From positions 1 to 27,935 of the IMG/VR virus record IMGVR_UViG_3300032224_000728: a stretch of DNA of 27,935 bases; one strand, given 5' to 3'. The notes beneath the pieces are model-generated. The model was given only the letters and a program-made list of their open reading frames with translations. It was not told where the DNA came from and ran no database searches. A program made the position numbers and the translations under genes. The stretch comes from a virus. Of the stretch, positions 7,632 through 14,681 are shown piece after piece; the stretch's first letter is position 1, and every line of letters begins with the position of its first letter.

Positions 7632-8300
7632 TTAAGGCAAATACGGACTGTTTTGTGCGTTACGCGTCGCTAATGCATTTGCTATGTTTTGGTTGTTTGT
7701 GTAATTTAAATATTGACTCAAACCACCAGTAATTGCGTTTGCTCCGCCAACATACCCAGATGCCCGCGCGGCGGCGGTGTTTGTAATGTCGTTGCCGACA
7801 TTGGTCGCCATGTTTTGGCCAGCAGTACCAAGTGTATTGGCTGTGGTTTGAGCCATGCCAGTTAATGACTGCAATGGATTTAACCGAGCCGCGCGTTCAG
7901 TCTGATAGCGGTTAAATGCGTTGGTGTACTCTTGCGAGCCGTAATCTTGGCCAAACCGTTCAAGAGCTTTGCCAGTAGCGCCAGACAGCAAACCGCCGCG
8001 AGCCGCAGCAGATCGCTCTAAGGCTTTTTGGCCTTCGCTTAACCTAAAGGCGTACCCTGGGTCAGCTTTAAATTGATCCATGCCAAAAGGCGTGTATTTG
8101 GAAGCGGCTACCAGCTCAGGCAACGCATTGACGCCTACGTCATAGAAAGGCTTTTGCCGCGCGACATTCTGTTGGTACTGTTGGTTTTGCAGTTCAGCGG
8201 CGCGGTCTGACGCGGCGGCTTGCGTATTAGCTGCTTGATTTGCTGCGTTTGAGCCTAGCAGCGAACTGCCTACAATTGCGGCGGGGATCATCCAAACCAT
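7632..8300 (-). CDS. gp7-like DNA transfer / ejection protein
   Basis: A 222-residue Ala/Gln/Asn-rich protein with a hydrophobic N-terminus (MVWMIPAAIVGSSLLGSNAA) followed by a Gln-rich helix (QNQQYQQNVARQKPFYDVGV). The central motif DPGYAFRLSEGQKALERSAA with ARGGLLSGATGKALERFGQD is characteristic of the phage DNA-transfer protein family to which P22 gp7 belongs. Gp7-type proteins are packed in the head, cleaved or released early, and form part of the trans-envelope channel. AAGGAG six bases before ATG at 8300 is the best ribosome site in this region and also covers the end of the cupin gene. Confidence 0.75.
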   Translation of the reverse strand: MVWMIPAAIVGSSLLGSNAANQAANTQAAASDRAAELQNQQYQQNVARQKPFYDVGVNALPELVAASKYTPFGMDQFKADPGYAFRLSEGQKALERSAAARGGLLSGATGKALERFGQDYGSQEYTNAFNRYQTERAARLNPLQSLTGMAQTTANTLGTAGQNMATNVGNDITNTAAARASGYVGGANAITGGLSQYLNYTNNQNIANALATRNAQNSPYLP

Positions 8301-8301
8301 A

Positions 8302-8664
8302 TCAAACTCCTTCGCTCAAACAGTGAGCAATATCATGCACTTGTTTTGCGTTAACAGGCGCGATTACTATTTCATCAACTTCATTCTCATCTGTACATTC
8401 GGTTGCATGAATGCAATACCAAATGACATCAGTCAAAGACCGAACCCCATGATGCTTACCAGCTTGAATTGTTAAACAAGCTGGCGCGTGTAATTCTGAG
8501 CGTTTACCATCAACAATCAATTCAATTGAACCTTTAGCCAATACTGACAAATGGTCATGTTTGTGGGCGTGTTGCACCAACCATTTGTCAGCCGGAATGA
8601 TCGTTTCTTTGGCGTAAACACCGCCGCCAAAATGATGCTTAACTTCAGGTTCAATAAACTTCAC
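8302..8664 (-). CDS. Small single-domain cupin protein
   Basis: A 120-residue protein with both cupin motifs. Motif 1 is QHAHKHDHLSVLAKG with His at 32, 34, 36 and 38; motif 2 is TIQAGKHHGVRSLTDVIWYC with His 71 and 72. Cupins bind a metal through such His residues and act as sugar-modifying enzymes, dioxygenases or plain binding proteins. This one is minimal and the substrate cannot be predicted. It starts with GTG, overlapping the upstream TGA as GTGA, with GGAAGGG in front. It sits between a small virion gene and the gp7-like ejection gene, so it is part of the late operon. Small cupins in phage structural clusters are known, but their role is not established. Confidence 0.8.
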   Translation of the reverse strand: MKFIEPEVKHHFGGGVYAKETIIPADKWLVQHAHKHDHLSVLAKGSIELIVDGKRSELHAPACLTIQAGKHHGVRSLTDVIWYCIHATECTDENEVDEIVIAPVNAKQVHDIAHCLSEGV

Positions 8665-8996
8665 GAAATTTCCCTTCCGCTTACGCGCATGTTGATGGCG
8701 CTGGCTGTGCCTGCAATTGTCGAGATAAACCCGCCAGAAGGCAAGATCTGCCCGACAAGTTCAGGAAAAATATACGTTTCGGACGCGGCCAAGGTACGTT
8801 GTTTGATGACTAAGTTGTTGTTGCCAGCGGCGTCTGTGGCTGTGACCAAGTTGATGCTGATGGTGGCGGATGAGCCGCTGAAATTAGTGGCTGTGAATTT
8901 GTCAATAATCGTAGTGACGCCATTGGCAATATATTGCGTCGTCTGAGTTGCCTCAACAACTTTGGCTGGAACTAGATTTTTGGCGGTTACAGTCAT
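8661..8996 (-). CDS. Small virion-associated protein of unknown function
   Basis: A 111-residue beta-rich, low-charge protein (MTVTAKNLVPAKVVEATQTT; later TATNFSGSSATISINLV and FPELVGQILPSGGFISTIAG). The pattern, with one short beta sandwich and a final RVSGREIS, is typical of small phage structural proteins and resembles the host-fibre-associated proteins often encoded after a long fibre. No catalytic residues stand out. It starts 11 bases after the stop of the long fibre gene and overlaps the cupin start by GTGA, so the three are probably co-translated. Confidence 0.65.
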   Translation of the reverse strand: MTVTAKNLVPAKVVEATQTTQYIANGVTTIIDKFTATNFSGSSATISINLVTATDAAGNNNLVIKQRTLAASETYIFPELVGQILPSGGFISTIAGTASAINMRVSGREIS

Positions 8997-9007
8997 TGAA
9001 GCACCTT

Positions 9008-11368
9008 TTACAAAATAACCCAGCGGGAGCCTGACGAAACTGTCACTGCTTGACCGCTAGCAACGGTGATCGGCCCAGCCGACATGCCTGAATTTCCAGT
9101 GGCTATAGTGTAACTCGCCGCCACGGTTTTGCTGTTGACTTGAATACCATTGCTAGAAACATGCACCGACGACGTAAATTCACCTGTGGACGGCTTGTAC
9201 AGCAGTTTGGTATTGCCCGTATATATCGTCGAAAGCGAGCCAGAAGTCGCGGCGGCAAACGTGGGGTAAACATTGGTGGCTGTGGTCGTGTCGTTGGTAA
9301 TCGTCGCCCCGCTGCCAGTAGCCACCGCCCATGTTGCCGTGGTTCCGTTGGATGTCAGGACGTAGTTATTTGCGCCAATCGCCAGCCTGGTGGCGCTGTT
9401 GGTGCCATTTCCAATGATCAGGTCGCCCGTGCTGGTAATAGGCGACAAGGCGTTGAATCCCGCGCTGGCGGTCGATTGGCCTGTGCCGCCGTTGGCGATA
9501 GCCACAATACCAGTTACGTTTGACGCCGTGCCCGTGGTGTTTTGATTGAGTGTAGGCACATCGGCGGCAGCAATCGTTCCCCAAGACGGCGCGGCAGAAA
9601 CGGAACCAGTACCAGTCTGAACCAAAAAATTCTTGGTGGATGTTGTGTTGCCAGCCAAACGAGAATTGGTATTTGTTGCACTGCCATAGATCAAGTCACC
9701 CAATGTGGTGACTGGCGACAAGGCGTTAAATGCCGCGTTGGCGCTTGTTTGGCCGGTACCGCCGTTAAGGATAGGCAGAGCCGTTCCTGAATACGTGATA
9801 GCCAAAGTGCCGGATGAGGTGATTGGCGAACCAGTAACCGATAGGAACGACGGCACGGTGGCGGCAACCGAAGTGACCGTGCCGCCAGGGTTGCTCGAGT
9901 TAATTGTCTGGTTTGGCCAAGTGCCTGTAATGGTGACGTTGGTGCCCGCCACCAAAGCAGGTGAAGTCGTACCAGTACCGCCGTTGGCTATGGCCACGAC
10001 GCCTGTTACGTTGGACGCTGTGCCCGAGGTGTTTTGGTTAAAAGTTGGCCAAGTAAACGTGCCGGTGCTGAAATTGCCTGATTGCGGTGTGCCAAGAATT
10101 GGCGTCACCAAAGTCGGGGAAGTGGCAAACACCAACGCGCCAGAACCTGTTTCATCGGTAACCGCAGACGCCAAATTGGCGCTGGTTGGCGTGGCCAAGA
10201 ACGTCGCTACCCCAGTGCCCAAGCCTGTGATGGAACCCACCGCAGGTGTAACCGTAGTGTTTGTGACGCTGGTTACTTGGCCTTGGGCGTTTGTTGCAAA
10301 GACAGGAATCTGCGTTGCCGAACCGTAAGTGCCTGCGGTGCCGATATTGGCAATCGAAAATTGATTGGTAACTAGGGATAACCCTGTACCAGCGGTGTAA
10401 GTTTGCACTGCAGCAAATTGCAAAAATACAAGCGCCGTAGTGCCCACGGTAATTGGCAATGGGGTTTGTTGAACCCAAGATGTATTGGCGTTGGTTGTGC
10501 CAGACAAAATTAGGAACAAGTCACCTTGGTCAATTTCATTGATGCCTGTGCCGCTGGTGTCGTAATCGGTAGCGCGCGTCAGAATGTACGGAAGCAGCGC
10601 AGTACCTGCTTGAGTCAACGTATACGCGCCGTTGTTTGCGCCGGTCAATTCATTTTTTACCAATATACGTTTGCCAACGTCGCCCACAACAAACGTGTAT
10701 CCATCAATGGTCAGCGTTCCTACCGCTACCGCCGTCAAGGTTGCGCCGACGCCGCTAGACCCGTTGTTGTACGTGTTAGCGGATAAAGCAGCCGTGGTGG
10801 CGTAATTACACGCCGCATGGAAATTGATGCCGGTGGCAATGCTGTCAGCGTAGGACTTGTTGACAATATCGTTGCTGGACGACGGTGCGGTCGTAATTGT
10901 GCCAGTCGTCAAAGCAATTGATGTAATGTCAGTATTGGCTCCGCTAGCCGCTGCCCCCAATGATGTACGGCCTGTGGACGCTACCAGATTGGTCGCGCCG
11001 CCGTCCCATTGCAACCGTTCGGAATACGCCGTATCCCAATTAGCTTGGCTAGCGGTAGTTGGAAGTGAATATCCACTGGCGTAAGTCAGCACAAAAGTGC
11101 CGGACGTTGTAATAGGATTGCCGGCAATTGACAGCCCTGTGGGCACCGTCATGTCCACAAAAGTCACAGTGCCTGAGCCGCCAGTAGACGGCGTAAAAGG
11201 CGGCGCGAGTTGCAAATCATCCAAAGATGTTTGGTTGTTGCCGCCGCCAGTCAGGTTGAAAATGTTGAGAAAAAACCGATACCACTCACGCGACATTAAT
11301 CCCGTGCGAGGGTCGATAATCTCGACCCGCGACGAAGGTAGGTTCGTTATATTAAGTTGTTCAGGCAT
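9008..11368 (-). CDS. Long tail fibre protein with internal repeats
   Basis: A 786-residue protein, rich in Gly, Thr, Ser, Asn and Ala and poor in charge. Residues 1-60 (IEIIDPRTG-like, here VEIIDPRTGLMSREWYRFFL) form an anchor found at the N-terminus of podovirus fibres. Residues 166-320 (NDIVNKSYADSIATGINFHA to TTALVFLQF) are a recurring fibre domain. Then come repeated modules: NQNTSGTASNVTGVVAIANG at 445 and the NQNTTGTASNVTGIVAIANG copy at 608; GGTGQTSANAAFNALSP near 537 and its copy near 627; and TVTFVDMTVPTGLSIAG at 67 echoed at 497. The last 40 residues match the end of the 243-residue fibre. The role is receptor binding, inferred from these fibre hallmarks. The 5' end overlaps the gp10-like gene by eight bases. 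Confidence 0.85.
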   Translation of the reverse strand: MPEQLNITNLPSSRVEIIDPRTGLMSREWYRFFLNIFNLTGGGNNQTSLDDLQLAPPFTPSTGGSGTVTFVDMTVPTGLSIAGNPITTSGTFVLTYASGYSLPTTASQANWDTAYSERLQWDGGATNLVASTGRTSLGAAASGANTDITSIALTTGTITTAPSSSNDIVNKSYADSIATGINFHAACNYATTAALSANTYNNGSSGVGATLTAVAVGTLTIDGYTFVVGDVGKRILVKNELTGANNGAYTLTQAGTALLPYILTRATDYDTSGTGINEIDQGDLFLILSGTTNANTSWVQQTPLPITVGTTALVFLQFAAVQTYTAGTGLSLVTNQFSIANIGTAGTYGSATQIPVFATNAQGQVTSVTNTTVTPAVGSITGLGTGVATFLATPTSANLASAVTDETGSGALVFATSPTLVTPILGTPQSGNFSTGTFTWPTFNQNTSGTASNVTGVVAIANGGTGTTSPALVAGTNVTITGTWPNQTINSSNPGGTVTSVAATVPSFLSVTGSPITSSGTLAITYSGTALPILNGGTGQTSANAAFNALSPVTTLGDLIYGSATNTNSRLAGNTTSTKNFLVQTGTGSVSAAPSWGTIAAADVPTLNQNTTGTASNVTGIVAIANGGTGQSTASAGFNALSPITSTGDLIIGNGTNSATRLAIGANNYVLTSNGTTATWAVATGSGATITNDTTTATNVYPTFAAATSGSLSTIYTGNTKLLYKPSTGEFTSSVHVSSNGIQVNSKTVAASYTIATGNSGMSAGPITVASGQAVTVSSGSRWVIL

Positions 11369-12803
11369 TGGTCGGGCTCAGAATCAATTCAGCGCCCATA
11401 ACGGCCACCTTCACTGGATCAGTCCCAGACACTTCGTAAACCCTGTCCCGCAACTTAAGAGTCATGCCCAACCGCCGCCAAAACACGCGCTGATAATGCG
11501 CGCCAATTTTGCCCATCGGTGACCAATGTTCGTTTGACCATGTGTGGCCACCGTCATCAGACCAACGCAACATAACTTGCGGGTCGTCGCCTTGACCAGT
11601 AGCCAAACCAGTACCAGACTCGCAGTTTAATTGCAAAGTGTGATGCGCGGTGCGCTTAAGGTTGTTTTGTCCACTGGGTAGCGCGCGCCATGAACGCAGC
11701 CATTTTTGAGGTTGATCATTGTCGGCATAAACATTCAAGGTCATCTTGTAAATGTTGCCATTTTCAAAATCACCCACAATGGTGTTGCCACCAAAGTTGC
11801 ATTGGCAGTTAGACCGATGACGAGTAAAAGCCCCGTTATACCAACCCGCGCGCTCATGCCACGCTTGAGTGGCCACGTCGTACACCCATGTGGCGTTGCC
11901 TGTGGGAAACGTCAGAACATAAAAAGCATGGCCTTCTTGCTGATAGGTATACGCAATTGCATCTGAAATATTGCCGTATTGGGCGATTGCATATTCGATG
12001 GCGTGAGTGGATACCCGTTGCCCAGTGTAACCATTGGCGCGGTAAACGATGCCTTGGCCACGGGCGTCAGTGCCCAACCAAAACAAACCATTGTCTAATT
12101 TGGCCACCGAAAACGCTGCTACACAACCAATTTCGTTGAAAGCACCTTGGATGCGAGTCAATGGGAAGTCGGCCAATCCAGCGTCGTACCAGACTTCGAT
12201 GGAATCAGTGCCAAATAGCCATGCTTCGCGGTGGTCAACATTGATAGCCACCAAACCATCGGGAGAACCTTCGGCGCTAGCAAAATCTAATGGATCAACG
12301 GACAAACCGTCAAGCAAAGAAGTTACCCATACTTTTTGACTGTCAGGCTGGTTAAATACAAAATAGCCATCTAAATAACCAACAGTTGACGCGCCAGGGA
12401 AATCAGGATCAGTAATTTGCTGAAATACGTCAGTGACTTCGTTGTAAATATAGCTGTCAGGATTGCAAGCAAAAAATATTTGCGTTCCGTTGTCTGCAAT
12501 TGAGACAGGGCCAGTGCCGGTCACTGCGCCAAGAAACCTTGGTACACCCGTCATACTATCGAGCTTATAGACTTCTAAGCCTGACACAACATAGAAATCA
12601 GAGCCATTGGTTTGATGCGCCCAAAGGGCACGGATTGGGCCTAAGCCAACCGTTTGCAAAAGCTCAAGCCCAGGGCATCTTGTCAAAAATGCAACGGTTT
12701 GACCGCCATCTGGCGTGGCCTCGGGGTACAGATTGACCATGCGATTGTCGGCAGCATTGACGCTGCGAGCGACGTAGCTGGAGCCAAGAATCGGGGATTG
12801 CAT
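11361..12803 (-). CDS. Packaged DNA stabilisation / tail hub protein, P22 gp10-like
   Basis: A 480-residue protein of the phage stabilisation family typified by P22 gp10. Gp10 forms a hexameric ring under the gp4 adaptor, plugs the filled head and gives the attachment surface for spikes. Seen here: the N-terminus SPILGSSYVARSVNAADNRM followed by VNLYPEATPDGG, repeated beta-propeller-like blades with Trp and Tyr (RALWAHQTNGSDFYVVSG, EAWLFGTDSIEVWYDAG, GLFWLGTDARGQGIVYRANG), and a C-terminal WRRLGMTLKLRDRVYEVSG. Length fits the family. It starts with a TAATG overlap to the gp4-like gene, the same gene order as in P22. Confidence 0.85.
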   Translation of the reverse strand: MQSPILGSSYVARSVNAADNRMVNLYPEATPDGGQTVAFLTRCPGLELLQTVGLGPIRALWAHQTNGSDFYVVSGLEVYKLDSMTGVPRFLGAVTGTGPVSIADNGTQIFFACNPDSYIYNEVTDVFQQITDPDFPGASTVGYLDGYFVFNQPDSQKVWVTSLLDGLSVDPLDFASAEGSPDGLVAINVDHREAWLFGTDSIEVWYDAGLADFPLTRIQGAFNEIGCVAAFSVAKLDNGLFWLGTDARGQGIVYRANGYTGQRVSTHAIEYAIAQYGNISDAIAYTYQQEGHAFYVLTFPTGNATWVYDVATQAWHERAGWYNGAFTRHRSNCQCNFGGNTIVGDFENGNIYKMTLNVYADNDQPQKWLRSWRALPSGQNNLKRTAHHTLQLNCESGTGLATGQGDDPQVMLRWSDDGGHTWSNEHWSPMGKIGAHYQRVFWRRLGMTLKLRDRVYEVSGTDPVKVAVMGAELILSPTNA

Positions 12804-13531
12804 TAGTAATTACCGGCGTAAATGTTGAATCGTTGGCGTGTGGCCACAATGGCGTAGGGCATTGACATAACGTCATCAGGATTGTTGATGCGTTTCAAGT
12901 TACGCTTGGATGTCATGGCAATTCGCTGCACTTGTGGGCTAGGTTCGACGCCAAACTCAGGCGCAAATTCCATTGCCAAGTTGTATGTGAATGCGCGCAA
13001 ATAGCCTGGGGGAAACAAGATTTCAGTTACCAAAGTAGCAGGCTGATCTAACTCTTGCACACTGATAAAGTGCCATTCCAAGTCCCGTGTAGGCTTGGGA
13101 TAAACCGTCATCTGAATATTGGGATATTCCATGTTAATCCACATGACCTGTGGATAAGTGGAAGTCACAGTTTTTACCGCAATACCGTCATATTGCTGTT
13201 GATTGATAAACTTGATACCGAAAGACACGTTGGTGCCTGGGTCGCGATAGTAAGTTGCGTCGTCCAACAAGATTGGGCGAATACCGTCAAAACCGCCAGC
13301 CGCCGCGCCTGAAGGGCCAAGATGGCGTTGAATTTCACCTGCAGGCCAAGTAAACACTTGGTCGATGGTATTGAAAACAGCTAGGCGCTCGGTGTTCCAT
13401 GAGTCAATCATCTGATTGAGCGCGGTCAAAGCGTCTTGGGAAACAGACGCAGAAGGTGTTTCACCTTCAGCCAACACGCCAAGCAATCGTAATGCTCTAT
13501 TGATTTGATCGCCAGCAGTGTATGTGGCCAT
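12803..13531 (-). CDS. Head-to-tail adaptor / head-completion protein, P22 gp4-like
   Basis: A 242-residue protein. The N-terminus (AGDQINRALRLLGVLAEGET, DALTALNQMIDSWNTERLAV) is a helical bundle typical of gp4-type and other connector proteins that dock to the portal after packaging. The central part is beta-rich (MWINMEYPNIQMTVYPKPTR) and the C-terminus is helical with FAPEFGVEPSPQVQRIAMTS. P22 gp4 itself is shorter (about 166 residues), so this belongs to a longer branch of the family. The assignment is supported by its place just upstream of a gp10-like gene with TAATG coupling. A lytic activity as reported for P22 gp4 cannot be judged from the sequence. Confidence 0.75.
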   Translation of the reverse strand: MATYTAGDQINRALRLLGVLAEGETPSASVSQDALTALNQMIDSWNTERLAVFNTIDQVFTWPAGEIQRHLGPSGAAAGGFDGIRPILLDDATYYRDPGTNVSFGIKFINQQQYDGIAVKTVTSTYPQVMWINMEYPNIQMTVYPKPTRDLEWHFISVQELDQPATLVTEILFPPGYLRAFTYNLAMEFAPEFGVEPSPQVQRIAMTSKRNLKRINNPDDVMSMPYAIVATRQRFNIYAGNY

Positions 13532-13533
13532 GT

Positions 13534-13731
13534 TTATGCTCCTTGTTCGACCACCTCTGTGGGTCGGCTACGACGACGTTTAACTTCCAGTTCGTTGACG
13601 ACAGGAGCCGCCTCAACAGGCGTGTCTAAAGTATATCGTACCCAGCCATTTTTTTCATCTTCCACTGCTTCAAGCTCCATGGTTGCGACCTTGGCACCGT
13701 GAACGGGGTGAGACATGTAAATAACAGCCAT
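13534..13731 (-). CDS. Small protein between capsid and connector genes, unknown
   Basis: A 65-residue protein (MAVIYMSHPVHGAKVATMEL) with an acidic middle (EAVEDEKNGW) and a basic C-terminus (ELEVKRRRSRPTEVVEQGA). ATG at 13731 gives a compact gene ending two bases before the gp4-like start. A longer frame would start inside the upstream gene with TTG and no ribosome site. There is no clear ribosome site for 13731 either; a GC hairpin lies directly upstream, so expression may depend on read-through from the capsid genes. The short YMSHP(V/A)HGAKVA segment suggests a small beta domain. Function unknown. Confidence 0.65.
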   Translation of the reverse strand: MAVIYMSHPVHGAKVATMELEAVEDEKNGWVRYTLDTPVEAAPVVNELEVKRRRSRPTEVVEQGA

Positions 13732-13739
13732 AATTTGAG

Positions 13740-13762
13740 AACGGGGGCTTTTGGCCCCCGTT
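13740..13762 (-). other. GC hairpin after the second small virion gene
   Basis: AACGGGGGC (13740-13748) pairs with GCCCCCGTT (13754-13762), a 9-bp stem with a 5-base loop. On the minus strand only two T follow before C, so it is at best a weak terminator. It lies nine bases before the ATG of the 65-residue gene, in place of a ribosome site. Confidence 0.6.
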
Positions 13763-13765
13763 TGG

Positions 13766-14179
13766 TTAGGTTGCGCCGTGGATGATGGCAAAGTTGATGA
13801 TGACAGCTTCAGAGTATGAAGTTGCGCTCAGGTTACGCAAAGAAATTAAACAAGTGCCCGCAGCCATATATGAAACGTAAGTGGTGTAAGCGCCAGCAGC
13901 ACTACCAGTAGTATTGCTAGAAACATTCACAATAACTACGTCGTTGGTTGAAATTAAACTGTTGGTCAGAATAAATGACACCACTGCACCGCCAGCCAAT
14001 GCTGCGTTGTTCATTGTGATACGACCAGCAGACTTGTTAAGAGTTACCCCTGTGGCTTTGTCTGTTGCTTGTGTCACAGTGCCTTGTGCTGCTGATGAAT
14101 AGCCAATTTCTTGGCTAGCGTAGCAGGTAGTAAATTCGGGATCGCTATATGCGACACCGCTTGCTTGTGTATTTGGCAT
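13766..14179 (-). CDS. Small virion protein, possible capsid decoration protein
   Basis: A 137-residue Ala/Thr/Ser-rich, low-charge beta protein starting MPNTQASGVAYSDPEFTTCY, with VTLNKSAGRITMNNAALAGG in the middle and the pattern INFAIIHGAT at the end. It is one of two small structural-type genes directly after the coat gene, each with its own TAAAGGAAAA or AAGGAAAT ribosome site and separated by hairpins. Known phages often encode decoration or head-fibre proteins at this position; that is inference. No cysteine cluster or enzyme motif is present. Confidence 0.65.
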   Translation of the reverse strand: MPNTQASGVAYSDPEFTTCYASQEIGYSSAAQGTVTQATDKATGVTLNKSAGRITMNNAALAGGAVVSFILTNSLISTNDVVIVNVSSNTTGSAAGAYTTYVSYMAAGTCLISLRNLSATSYSEAVIINFAIIHGAT

Positions 14180-14195
14180 GATTTTTTCCTTTAAA

Positions 14196-14217
14196 AACGG
14201 GGGCCGAAACCCCCGTT
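14196..14217 (-). terminator. Terminator-like hairpin after the first small virion gene
   Basis: AACGGGGG and CCCCCGTT form an 8-bp stem around a 6-base loop. On the minus strand the stem runs into TTTTT (14197-14193), then AAAGG, the ribosome site of the next gene. Partial termination here would lower expression of everything downstream of the capsid genes. Confidence 0.65.
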
Positions 14218-14219
14218 AA

Positions 14220-14627
14220 TTACATCAAAAACGCCGAATAAGCTGCGTCGCCGGTCTTCACAAAACGGTAAGTGTAAGCACCGAAACGTGGGACAGTGAC
14301 TGAGCCAAAAATCGTAATACCAGTGCCTGTTGTGACAGGAACGGTAGACGATGCGCCAGTGTTGTTGTTGTTGCAAATTGTCAAGCTAAAAGCTGAACCA
14401 ACTTTTGCGCTTGGGATAGCTGCATCAAGCAACGCTGCTGTGGGCAGAGTCACGGTCAATGTAGCGTCACTTGCTTTTTTGCAAACAACCAAACCAACTG
14501 CTACATCAGCCGCAGTCAGAGTAGTGTCTGCGGTCAAAGTAGTAGGGATGGTTTGTACGGTAAGTTGAGCTTCTGTCAGGTTGCCGTCACCAACTTGGTA
14601 ACCGCCTGCGCCATTAGGTAATGCCAT
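14220..14627 (-). CDS. Small virion protein downstream of coat, possible decoration or head-fibre protein
   Basis: A 135-residue protein (MALPNGAGGYQVGDGNLTEA) with LTADTTLTAADVAVGLVVCK, then TLTVTLPTAALLDAAIPSAK and SFSLT-like strands (here AFSLTICNNNNTGASSTVPV). The DATLTVTLPTAALL motif recurs in phage head-associated proteins. It follows the coat gene after a UUCG-loop hairpin and precedes a terminator-like hairpin, so it may be made in amounts tuned separately from the rest of the operon. A capsid decoration role is inferred from place and composition. AAGGAAA precedes the ATG. Confidence 0.65.
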   Translation of the reverse strand: MALPNGAGGYQVGDGNLTEAQLTVQTIPTTLTADTTLTAADVAVGLVVCKKASDATLTVTLPTAALLDAAIPSAKVGSAFSLTICNNNNTGASSTVPVTTGTGITIFGSVTVPRFGAYTYRFVKTGDAAYSAFLM

Positions 14628-14659
14628 GATAAATTTCCTTAAAAAGAGTTACGAAGACA

Positions 14660-14673
14660 GGGGCCGAAGCCCC
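14660..14673 (-). other. UUCG-loop hairpin after the coat gene
   Basis: On the minus strand GGGGC-TTCG-GCCCC gives a C(UUCG)G tetraloop, one of the most stable RNA loops. It lies nine bases after the coat stop. A T-run (14645-14641) follows only after a further 14 bases, so full termination is doubtful. More likely it is an attenuator or a 3'-end stabiliser for coat mRNA. Confidence 0.6.
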
Positions 14674-14681
14674 CAATCAAT

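Noticed and set aside
13149-13157. Perfect DnaA-box-like TGTGGATAA
   Set aside because: A single copy inside the gp4-like coding region, without neighbours or AT-rich DNA; likely chance.
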